Origin: a bacterium
GTDB lineage: Bacteria > Desulfobacterota > DSWW01
Length of the DNA stretch: 7,405 nucleotides
Direction: 5' to 3'
Assembly: GCA_030609865.1 (NCBI GenBank)
Contig: JAUWSZ010000093.1
Location: 1-7,405 of the forward strand
The notes beneath the pieces are model-generated. The model had not been told where the DNA came from. It ran no database searches and worked only from the letters and a program-made list of their open reading frames with translations. The first letter of the stretch is position 1; every line of letters starts with the position of its first letter. Position numbers and translations under genes: made by a program. Below are positions 1-6,104 of the stretch, piece by piece.

Positions 1-38
1 GCTCGGTTGGTGACGAGGTAGAGCTTGAAATCAATCAT
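1..38 (-). CDS. thiE: Thiamin-phosphate synthase ThiE, N-terminal fragment (cut by left window edge)
   Basis: Reading leftward from an ATG at 38-36, which lies inside the last codons of thiG, the frame is [12 protein letters not shown] and then leaves the window. The LYLVT(D/N)R segment is the characteristic first beta strand of the ThiE TIM barrel. ThiE couples hydroxymethylpyrimidine diphosphate to thiazole phosphate to give thiamin phosphate, the step that uses the ThiG product. The start overlaps the thiG stop by 8 nt (31-38) and no good Shine-Dalgarno precedes it, so translational coupling to thiG is likely. Only 12 full codons are visible, so the call rests on this motif plus the thiO-thiS-thiG context. 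A ThiE-containing fusion cannot be excluded. Confidence 0.75.
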   Translation of the reverse strand, partial: MIDFKLYLVTNR

Positions 39-816
39 TCGGGTCGGTGCCAATGAGCCCTTCCTGGGGGCTCGATGCGGTGGCGTAGAGCCTTCGAGGA
101 ATCCTCCCGGCCCGGTACGCAAGACGTCCCGCCTCGATGGCGAGCCGCATGGCTCGGGCCATCTCGACCGGGTGCTTCGCCTGGGCAACGGCCGTATTCA
201 GGAGAACCCCATCCGCGCCGAGTTCCATCGCCACGGCGGCGTCCGAGGCGGTCCCGACGCCGGCGTCCACGATGAGGGGAACGTCGATCAGATCACGGAT
301 AATCATCAGGTTGTATGGGTTGCGAATGCCCATCCCGGAGCCGATGGGCGCTCCAAGCGGCATAACGGCAGCGCAGCCCATGTCGGCGAGCTTCCTGCAC
401 GTAATCGGGTCATCGTTCGAGTAGGGCAGAACCACGAAGCCCTCATGAATCAATTCCTCGGCCGCCTTCAGGAGTTCGGGTACATCCGGAAACAGGGTCT
501 CTTCATCCCCGATCACCTCGAGCTTGATCCAGTGGGTGCCCAGAGCCTCTCTGGCAAGATGCGCCGTGAGCACCGCCTCCTTCGCGGTGTAGCAGCCCGC
601 AGTATTCGGCAGGATCTGGTATTTCTTGCGATCGATCAGGTTGAGAGGGCTTTCCTCGTCCGGGTCCTCCAAGTTCACCCTGCGGATCGCAACTGTGATG
701 AGCTCGGCGCCGCCCGCCTCGAGCGAATCCAGCAAGGTCTGCGGATCCGGGTAGCGAGAGGAACCCATAATCAGCCTGGAGTTGAACGTTCGATCCGCAA
801 TCTTCAGCACATCCAT
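31..816 (-). CDS. thiG: Thiazole synthase ThiG
   Basis: A 261-residue protein, normal length for ThiG (about 255-265), a cytoplasmic TIM-barrel enzyme. It builds 4-methyl-5-(2-hydroxyethyl)thiazole phosphate from deoxyxylulose 5-phosphate, dehydroglycine and ThiS thiocarboxylate. The family signature is unbroken: RTFNSRL near the N-terminus, LPNTAGC (residues 69-75), WIKLEVIGD with the Schiff-base lysine at about K98, IGSGMGI (about 158-164), DAGVGT (184-189), [11 protein letters not shown] (200-210) and [10 protein letters not shown] at the end. The ATG at 816 is chosen because AGGGGG at 830-825 lies 8 nt upstream; the in-frame ATG at 822 would sit only 2 nt from it, and a GTG at 861 has no ribosome site. 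The gene follows thiS by 60 nt and overlaps thiE at its stop. Identification is secure; only the start among three candidates is open. Confidence 0.96.
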   Translation of the reverse strand: MDVLKIADRTFNSRLIMGSSRYPDPQTLLDSLEAGGAELITVAIRRVNLEDPDEESPLNLIDRKKYQILPNTAGCYTAKEAVLTAHLAREALGTHWIKLEVIGDEETLFPDVPELLKAAEELIHEGFVVLPYSNDDPITCRKLADMGCAAVMPLGAPIGSGMGIRNPYNLMIIRDLIDVPLIVDAGVGTASDAAVAMELGADGVLLNTAVAQAKHPVEMARAMRLAIEAGRLAYRAGRIPRRLYATASSPQEGLIGTDPND

Positions 817-824
817 CTTCATGA

Positions 825-830
825 CCCCCT
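825..830 (-). promoter_or_regulatory. Ribosome binding site that decides the thiG start
   Basis: On the minus strand AGGGGG (830-825) stands 8 nt before the ATG at 816 but only 2 nt before the ATG at 822. This spacing favours translation beginning MDVLKIAD rather than [10 protein letters not shown]. Confidence 0.6.
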
Positions 831-876
831 GTTTTCCTGAATTTACGGCCACGGACCACACGGCCGACCACTCGGA

Positions 877-1083
877 TCAGCCCCCCTGGACCGCCCGTAT
901 GATCTCCACCCTGTCGTCCGCCTGAAGGGTCCTTTCGCTCCAGGACCCCTTGTGCACCACCTCTCCGTTCACGGCTACCGCGATGCCGTCACGCCCGTCC
1001 GTCTTCAGGGACAGTACCAGCAACGCCTCGACCGTGACATCAGGCGCTGTCTCGACTTCCTTGCCGTTGACGATCAGTTTCAT
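877..1083 (-). CDS. thiS: Sulfur carrier protein ThiS
   Basis: A 68-residue ubiquitin-like (beta-grasp) protein of the usual ThiS size. It begins MKLIVNGKEVET, has the IAVAVNGEVV strand mid-protein, and ends DDRVEIIRAVQGG with the obligatory Gly-Gly tail exposed at the C-terminus. In the family, ThiF adenylates this tail and it becomes a thiocarboxylate, the sulfur donor used by ThiG. The ATG at 1083 has a strong GGAGG (1094-1090) with a 6-nt spacer. It lies between thiO and thiG, the classical arrangement. ThiF is not visible in the window; it must be encoded elsewhere, perhaps beyond thiE on the left. A MoaD-like role is possible for such small proteins, but the thiO/thiG neighbours settle it. 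Confidence 0.94.
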   Translation of the reverse strand: MKLIVNGKEVETAPDVTVEALLVLSLKTDGRDGIAVAVNGEVVHKGSWSERTLQADDRVEIIRAVQGG

Positions 1084-1118
1084 TCTCGACCTCCGAAAAG
1101 GACCACACTCGTTTCATT

Positions 1119-2285
1119 CTACCACCCGACCGCACGTTCTCCAGCCGGAAGAAACCGGGTCGGCACAAAGGGGGAAAAGACCCCGGAAGATCTCCCCTCC
1201 AGAATCAGGTCGGAGATCTCGAAGGCCGTGGCGGGCGTGAGGAGGATCCCATGTCGATAGTGCCCGGTCGCGTAGTAGAGCCCTTCGATCGTGGTTTTGC
1301 CCACGATCGGGTCATGGTCCCGGCTCGCGGGCCGGAGCCCCGCGATGATCTCCTGGATCGGCAGATCGTATATCGATGGAACGGCCCACCACCCCCGTTC
1401 GAGAAGCCGGTAGGCTGCTCCGGCAGTGATCGTCGTGTCGAACCCCATGTCCTCCTCCGAGGCGCCCAGGACGATCCGTCCATCCCTTTTGGGGACGAGG
1501 TAGGCATCCGGTGCCCGGATGACGTACGCCAAGGAGTACAGCTCGTCTTCTCTCAGCGTAATGATCTGGCCCTTCACGGGCCGGACCGGCGGAAGCAGGC
1601 CCTTGGGAATCCCCCCGATCTGCTTTGACCAGCACCCGGCGGCGATGACGACACAAGCCGCATCGATCTCCCCCTCCTCGGTTCTTACGCCCTTCACCCT
1701 GCCCTCCTCGTTGAGAACCTCCTCAACGGGGCGATTTTCGTGCAGCGTTCCCCCGCACTTCCGGAGGGCGGTCTTCAGCGCTTCGACCAGACCACGGTTG
1801 TCCACCTGGTGGTCATCCGGGATCCAGATCGCAGAGCTCGCCCTGGGAGACACGAGCGGCTCGATCTCCCTTGCCTCGGTCCCGGAGAGCCACTTCACCG
1901 GCAGGCCCAGATGCTCTCTGAATTCGCAGAGCCGCCGGAGCCTTTCGGCATCGTCCCTGTCCAGGCCGATGATCAAGGTCCCCCGGGTGTCCAGCCGAAC
2001 CTCGACCCGTGCGTCCTCTTTCAACTCCTCCAGGAACTGGGGGTAGAGGCGCAGGCTCTCACGGCCAAGGGAGAGAAACCCCTCGTCCTCGAACCCGACC
2101 TCGGAAAGGGGTGCGAGCATACCCGCTGCGGCCCAACTTGCCCCCCGTCCCGCGGTGTTCCGATCGAACACCTCTACGGCCGCACCCTTCCTGGCGAGGC
2201 GCCACCCGATCCCGAGCCCGATGACCCCGCCTCCCACGATGCAGACAGGGCTGCGGGCAGAGTCTCCTCGATTGCGTCCCGTCAC
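1119..2285 (-). CDS. thiO: Glycine oxidase ThiO (FAD-dependent)
   Basis: A 388-residue D-amino-acid-oxidase-fold (DAO family) flavoenzyme that oxidises glycine to the imine used by ThiG for the thiazole ring, releasing hydrogen peroxide. Visible landmarks: the dinucleotide-binding GGGVIG (residues 18-23); GASWAAAGMLAP (48-59), typical of ThiO; RPVKGQ (235-240); LVPKRDGRIVLGAS (263-276); GLRPASRDHDPIVG (316-329); and ATGHYRHGILLTPATA (339-354). Arginines in the last two motifs (about R318 and R344) match positions that bind the substrate carboxylate in characterised glycine oxidases. The start is a GTG at 2285 with AGGAGG 6 nt upstream; an upstream in-frame GTG at 2303 is less well placed. It follows the double oxidoreductase by 61 nt and precedes thiS by 35 nt. 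It replaces the radical-SAM enzyme ThiH, which is not in the window. Confidence 0.94.
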   Translation of the reverse strand: MTGRNRGDSARSPVCIVGGGVIGLGIGWRLARKGAAVEVFDRNTAGRGASWAAAGMLAPLSEVGFEDEGFLSLGRESLRLYPQFLEELKEDARVEVRLDTRGTLIIGLDRDDAERLRRLCEFREHLGLPVKWLSGTEAREIEPLVSPRASSAIWIPDDHQVDNRGLVEALKTALRKCGGTLHENRPVEEVLNEEGRVKGVRTEEGEIDAACVVIAAGCWSKQIGGIPKGLLPPVRPVKGQIITLREDELYSLAYVIRAPDAYLVPKRDGRIVLGASEEDMGFDTTITAGAAYRLLERGWWAVPSIYDLPIQEIIAGLRPASRDHDPIVGKTTIEGLYYATGHYRHGILLTPATAFEISDLILEGRSSGVFSPFVPTRFLPAGERAVGW

Positions 2286-2291
2286 TGCGGG

Positions 2292-2297
2292 CCTCCT
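2292..2297 (-). promoter_or_regulatory. Ribosome binding site that decides the thiO start
   Basis: A perfect AGGAGG (2297-2292) lies 6 nt upstream of the GTG at 2285. The alternative GTG at 2303 lies before this motif, so the shorter 388-residue ThiO is preferred. Confidence 0.75.
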
Positions 2298-2346
2298 GTG
2301 CACACGTCAGACACCCCTTCCCCCCGGCCTCCGGCCAACGAGTCGG

Positions 2347-5004
2347 TCAATGCCCTTCGAAAACCTTGTCTCGAACGACCCGTTGCAGTATCCGCGCCGC
2401 CCGGGAGACCTGGAAGCCCTCTCGGAAGATCCTTCGATAAGGCTCTTCCCCTGACACACTCAGGAACAGGGCACGTCGCAGGCCTGCATCCTCCTCGGCG
2501 AGATTCAGAAGAGCATCTACCGACCGGGTCATACGAATTCCGTCAGCCAGTTTCTGCATGATCAACCCGTACGTTCGATCCGCAAGGATGGACTGGCAGG
2601 CGAGTCGGTAGGCATGAAAAGCCTTCCGCGAAATCCCGTAATCCATCATGACCCGGGCAGCAGCCACACCGGTCGTGCACGCCGCGGTGATCCCTTTTCC
2701 CTTGAATGGCCTGACCAGACCGGCCGCATCCCCGACAGCAATGAATCGATCCGCAAAAAAGACCCTTGCCGTGCGATTCGGGAAGAGGCCTTTGTGGCAT
2801 TGGTCGGCAACCGCTTCGGGTCTGTAATCAGGGGGGAGCCATCGCCTGACTTCAGGGCGGCAGAGAAACGCCTCCATGATCGAGGTGTTGACCCGTGGAC
2901 CCGCGATGTTGACCGTCAAGTGGTTTCTCTTCGGTGTGATCGCTCCGAAGGAGACGCGAGGCATGCTTGGCAGAAAGGCGATGATTTCGTCTCCGAATCT
3001 GCCCATCCAATCATCGCCCGGATGTATGTTCGTGACGATCGTTTCAAAGGCTTTCGGTCTTCGGTAAGCAATCCATTCTTCGAATATGGAAGCGGCCCCC
3101 GGGTCCAGGCCGAATGCTCCCACCACCACGTCTGCCTTTTGGGTTCCGTTCTCCCCGTATACGATCACGGCTCCAGGGATGGTCTCGATACTCGTCACCC
3201 GGGAATTGATCACCTCCACTCCGTGCAGCTTTGCCTGTTCGAGCATGAACCGATCCCACAGGCATCGGCGAACCGCATACGATCGATGGGTGCTGGAAAG
3301 GAGTCTCAAATCCCTGTGTGATCCACAAAGCCGGTACGAGTGGATGGTGCGCTGGACAATGGGGTAAGGGAACGAAATTTCAAGGCTTCGCTTCACGACC
3401 TCTTCAATGGGAGGAGACAAAACCCCTACACATTGGTTGTAGTGCCTTTCGTTGTTAAAGTCCTTTCCTTCATAAAGGATCACCCTGATCTGTATGCCCC
3501 GTTCAGCAGCGATCTTCTTCAGTGCAATCCCGCAGGAGGTGCCTCCCGGCCCTCCCCCCACGATGGCAACGGTCTGCCCGTTCTGAAGGGGTCCGAGCTG
3601 TGAAGGGTTCGGGGAAAGCAGGGCGGGCCGAAGGGGGGGTGGCCCCTCCGGAGTTGCCCCCCGTGAGAAATAGCGAAGCCGGAGGCCTGTGAAGATCATT
3701 CTTAACAGGAAGCGGGGATTCGAACCCGTCCAGAAAATGTCCCGATACCGTGCGTCACCCGTGAAGAGATACCAGGTCAGGTAGTGAAGGGTCTGCGCTG
3801 TCCGCCCCCTCGGCAGGTGCCGGACAAAATGAAGATGGGCACGAACCCAGAAGCGTCTGGCAGCCACGAGATTGTTCAGGCCGAAAAGGACTCTTGCGTA
3901 TCGGTTCTCTGTTTGGAACTCCCTCTTTACGAAGAAGAAATAGGACTTGCGGAGTGTACGGGAGGAAAGACCATGGTCAAAGGCCGCTTGAACAGCGTAC
4001 TTGGCGGTTCGAAAGGCCGAGTCGATGCCGTTCTTGTAATACCGGCTCATCGAGGCATCGCCTATGAAGACCAGACGATTTCCAAAGAAGCCCTTTGCCC
4101 CGCTCACCGGAAGTCTTGGACGACAAGAGCAGTAACGCTCCGGCAGGCGCCAGCCCTGTGGCAGAAGCTGCCGAACGGTCGGGGTTTGGAGGAAAGTCGC
4201 GAGGTGTGTGTGGTTCAAGTCCTGATTCCCCACCAGCGTAACCGTTGCAAAGCGGGTCTTCGGGATCATAGCAGCGAACTGGATATCGCGAAAACCCAAG
4301 GAGAACACATGAATACTGTCGCCCAAGGACTTCTCCAGGTCTGCCTCACCCACGTCCAGCTCTGCCTGAAATGCACGCACACATCGAGGGAATACATACC
4401 CGGCGCCGCCACCAGCCACCTCTGTGCCAAACGACGATGTGACCCCACAAGCCACTACCACGAGGTCCGCTTCGAGTTCCCCGCCTTTCCAGAGGACCTT
4501 GGCACGGGTCTTGGGATCTGGGGGAATCGACAGTGAATCCACATTGGATGGAACGATCTCTGCACCCTGGTCCAACACCTGTTCAAGGAGGAAGTCATCA
4601 AAGCTGATCCTTCTTGTTTCCTCCGAAAAACGCGGACCGTTGCCCCGAAACACCACCGGAACAGGTCCCCGCCCCGGGGGCGAGATGACCAGGTGGCTCC
4701 CCTCTTTGGTGTGGAACACATAGCTCCGGATCAGACGCTGGACACGATCTTCGGGGATCTTCAACCCGAGCTCTTCAATCTGCTGTATGAGCTGCCAGGA
4801 GATGACTCCTGCGCACATGTTACAGCCTTTCGGTCCCTCATGGAGGAAGCTCTTCCCATCGAACAGCACAGGTCGGATACGGATCCCTCTTGCCGCGGCT
4901 TCCCTTAGCGCCAGCATAGTGAAGAAGCTGCCTGCAGGACCCGCCCCGATGATCGCAATCGCGGACCCATCCTCGAGCCGGAATGGTTTCGAGAGGTTGA
5001 CCAC
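2347..5004 (-). CDS. Tandem two-domain FAD-dependent oxidoreductase (geranylgeranyl reductase/FixC-like)
   Basis: An 885-residue protein formed by two complete copies of a roughly 430-residue flavoprotein. Copy 1 has the FAD-binding GAGPAG at 20-25 and the second FAD motif VFIGDAS at about 312-318. Copy 2 has GGGPGG at 483-488 and IAVGDAAGLVRPFKGKGI at about 755-772. A proline-rich linker (about 447-475) joins them. The copies align throughout, including the tail: YRDIFWTG (about 420-427) against YRRIFREG (about 856-863). The family reduces isoprenoid double bonds or handles quinones and other lipids, but neither substrate nor pathway can be read here. No clear signal peptide or membrane helix is seen. 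The start is a GTG with AGGAGG (5020-5015) 10 nt upstream, beneath a candidate promoter. It precedes thiO by 61 nt. The coding call is firm, the superfamily probable and the exact function unknown. Confidence 0.88.
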   Translation of the reverse strand: MVNLSKPFRLEDGSAIAIIGAGPAGSFFTMLALREAAARGIRIRPVLFDGKSFLHEGPKGCNMCAGVISWQLIQQIEELGLKIPEDRVQRLIRSYVFHTKEGSHLVISPPGRGPVPVVFRGNGPRFSEETRRISFDDFLLEQVLDQGAEIVPSNVDSLSIPPDPKTRAKVLWKGGELEADLVVVACGVTSSFGTEVAGGGAGYVFPRCVRAFQAELDVGEADLEKSLGDSIHVFSLGFRDIQFAAMIPKTRFATVTLVGNQDLNHTHLATFLQTPTVRQLLPQGWRLPERYCSCRPRLPVSGAKGFFGNRLVFIGDASMSRYYKNGIDSAFRTAKYAVQAAFDHGLSSRTLRKSYFFFVKREFQTENRYARVLFGLNNLVAARRFWVRAHLHFVRHLPRGRTAQTLHYLTWYLFTGDARYRDIFWTGSNPRFLLRMIFTGLRLRYFSRGATPEGPPPLRPALLSPNPSQLGPLQNGQTVAIVGGGPGGTSCGIALKKIAAERGIQIRVILYEGKDFNNERHYNQCVGVLSPPIEEVVKRSLEISFPYPIVQRTIHSYRLCGSHRDLRLLSSTHRSYAVRRCLWDRFMLEQAKLHGVEVINSRVTSIETIPGAVIVYGENGTQKADVVVGAFGLDPGAASIFEEWIAYRRPKAFETIVTNIHPGDDWMGRFGDEIIAFLPSMPRVSFGAITPKRNHLTVNIAGPRVNTSIMEAFLCRPEVRRWLPPDYRPEAVADQCHKGLFPNRTARVFFADRFIAVGDAAGLVRPFKGKGITAACTTGVAAARVMMDYGISRKAFHAYRLACQSILADRTYGLIMQKLADGIRMTRSVDALLNLAEEDAGLRRALFLSVSGEEPYRRIFREGFQVSRAARILQRVVRDKVFEGH

Positions 5005-5042
5005 AGCGTATTTGCCTCCTACCCACTACAATGTCTACTAAA

Positions 5043-5071
5043 ATGATAGGCTTATTGAATTCCATTCGCAA
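5043..5071 (-). promoter_or_regulatory. Candidate sigma70-type promoter for the tandem oxidoreductase (and possibly thi genes)
   Basis: On the minus strand TTGCGA (5071-5066) and TATCAT (5048-5043) are separated by exactly 17 nt, matching the -35 and -10 consensus at 4/6 and 5/6 positions. Transcription would start near 5036, leaving a short leader before the AGGAGG at 5020. It lies in the only long gap of the window. This is motif matching by eye; chance occurrence is possible. Confidence 0.45.
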
Positions 5072-5150
5072 CAGCGGGTTATTCCTCCCTTGCTCGAAGA
5101 AAGCCGGGCGAAGATTGTCGACGAGTACGTGGGGTTGAAGGTCTATGCGC

Positions 5151-5188
5151 GTCTGCGACAACTGCGGGTCCTTTGAGCGCTCAGAATA
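5151..5188 (-). repeat. Possible relic of a dispersed intergenic repeat ('SERSEESKDPQ' type)
   Basis: Read on the minus strand, this stretch begins TATTCTGAGCG and continues through CTCAAAGGACCCGCAG. One frame translates as YSERSKDPQLSQT, close to the spurious peptide SERSEESKDPQLS familiar from misannotated intergenic repeats in many bacteria. It contains the perfect palindrome TGAGCGCTCA (5174-5183). Only one copy is in the window, so its repeat status rests on resemblance recalled from memory and is tentative. Confidence 0.25.
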
Positions 5189-5261
5189 CTTCGCATTCGT
5201 AGAGGGACTGATCCAGGCGGGACATGGAAAGTCGCGGTACCCCTTGAGCAGGGAAGATCGT

Positions 5262-6092
5262 CTATTTCGCCTTCGATGCCAACTCTTGCTCCAAGAGCGC
5301 TATTTCCACCAGACTCACTTGATGAATCTTCCTGTCCAGATATCGTTCGCCAGAAGCCCTGAACAGCTCAGGATTATCCGTGACGAGATAGATCCTCTCA
5401 GGGTAGTTGTTCTTGTTCAATTTTTCTTCTTTATCAAGAGATCTCTTCATGCCCTTGATGCACTCTTCTGATGGATCAATGATTCTGACATGATCACCCA
5501 AATATTCCTGAATCGTCCGTCTCAACATAGGATAGTGGGTGCATCCCAGAATGAGCGTGTCAATCTTTGAGTGCTTCAAATCGGCAAGATATTCCCCGAC
5601 AATCATCTTCGCTGCCGGTTCGTTTGACCAACCCTCCTCAACGAGATGGATGAGGAGAGGGCACTCCTGTGAATACACCCGAACCTTGCCGTCCAAGTTC
5701 TGAATGCTCCGCTGGTAAACACCGCTCCGAATCGTGCTCCTCGTTCCGATAACGCCGATCCTGCCGTTCTTTGTCGTCTCGATCGCCTCTTGAGGGACAA
5801 GATCGATGATACCCATGGTTGGAATCGGGGAAGTCCTCCTCAGATGATCAAGACTCACCGCTGAGACCGTATTGCAGGCCGTGACGATCAACTTGAGGTC
5901 GTAGTTCTCTGTCAGATACCTGACGATCTGCTCTGAATATCGATTGATGACTTCGGGAGACCTTGAACCATAAGGCGCTCTTCCCATATCACCAAAGTAG
6001 ACGGTATTCTCCTCAGGGAGGGTGGAAATGATCTGGTTCAATACGGTGAGGCCGCCCATACCCGAATCAAGGAGACCGATGAATCGGTTCAT
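5262..6092 (-). CDS. murI: Glutamate racemase MurI
   Basis: A 276-residue cytoplasmic enzyme of normal family length that interconverts L- and D-glutamate through two cysteines, supplying D-glutamate for peptidoglycan precursors. The visible signature is complete: IGLLDSGMGGLTV with D9/S10, VYFGD (31-35), PYGSRS (40-45), TACNTVSA with catalytic C73, LVEEGW (150-155), and LGCTHYPML with catalytic C184 and H186. The ATG at 6092 has AGGG (6101-6098) 5 nt upstream and lies 12 nt after the stop of the DUF1846 gene, so the two are probably co-transcribed. By hand count its GC is about 49%, clearly below its neighbours (about 57% or more), with an AT-rich stretch near 5400-5460. That may mean different ancestry or only relaxed codon choice. 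The function is secure. Confidence 0.97.
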   Translation of the reverse strand: MNRFIGLLDSGMGGLTVLNQIISTLPEENTVYFGDMGRAPYGSRSPEVINRYSEQIVRYLTENYDLKLIVTACNTVSAVSLDHLRRTSPIPTMGIIDLVPQEAIETTKNGRIGVIGTRSTIRSGVYQRSIQNLDGKVRVYSQECPLLIHLVEEGWSNEPAAKMIVGEYLADLKHSKIDTLILGCTHYPMLRRTIQEYLGDHVRIIDPSEECIKGMKRSLDKEEKLNKNNYPERIYLVTDNPELFRASGERYLDRKIHQVSLVEIALLEQELASKAK

Positions 6093-6104
6093 GTGTTCCC
6101 TGCC

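Larger units (their letters stand above)
5005..5261. other. 257-nt intergenic region between murI and the tandem oxidoreductase
   Basis: The only sizeable gap. It holds the promoter candidate near its left end, the ribosome site of the oxidoreductase gene, a 10-bp palindrome and a stretch resembling a dispersed intergenic repeat. No TPP riboswitch core, tRNA, or hairpin followed by a T-run was recognised after the murI stop. Short reading frames on either strand have no supporting start signal. It marks the likely boundary between a DUF1846-murI unit and the oxidoreductase-thi unit. Confidence 0.6.

Noticed and set aside
25..840. Long plus-strand reading frame of 271 codons opposite thiG
   Set aside because: It is an antisense shadow of GC-rich thiG codons; the protein has no recognisable fold, and thiG on the other strand is unmistakable.
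2286..2346. GC-rich GGCC-GGA-GGCC hairpin in the oxidoreductase-thiO gap as a terminator
   Set aside because: Only a 4-bp stem with a 3-nt loop and no T-run; more likely incidental in a GC-rich spacer within an operon.
1740..2561. Plus-strand reading frame of 273 codons across thiO and the end of the oxidoreductase gene
   Set aside because: It spans two well-supported minus-strand genes and the gap between them; its composition is rich in Arg/Pro/Gly/Ser, as expected of a shadow frame.
4838..5161. Minus-strand frame of 107 codons reading SQTRIDLQPHVLVDNLRP across the gap into the oxidoreductase gene
   Set aside because: It overlaps the well-supported start region of the oxidoreductase in another frame, and its N-terminal part derives from the repeat-like stretch.
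5054..5176. Plus-strand open stretch reading LLEESRAKIVDEYVGLKVYARLRQLRVL, protein-like in appearance
   Set aside because: Only about 40 codons, no ATG or ribosome site, and it ends at a stop within the palindrome; no family recognised.
5237..5252. Short inverted repeat (CCCT...AGGG) just after the murI stop as a terminator
   Set aside because: The stem is only 4 bp and is not followed by a T-run on the minus strand.
5145..5471. Plus-strand frame beginning MRVCDNCGSFERSEYF, with a CxxC motif
   Set aside because: Only a weak ribosome site precedes it, two thirds of it is antisense to murI, and its first part coincides with the repeat-like stretch that yields spurious peptides.
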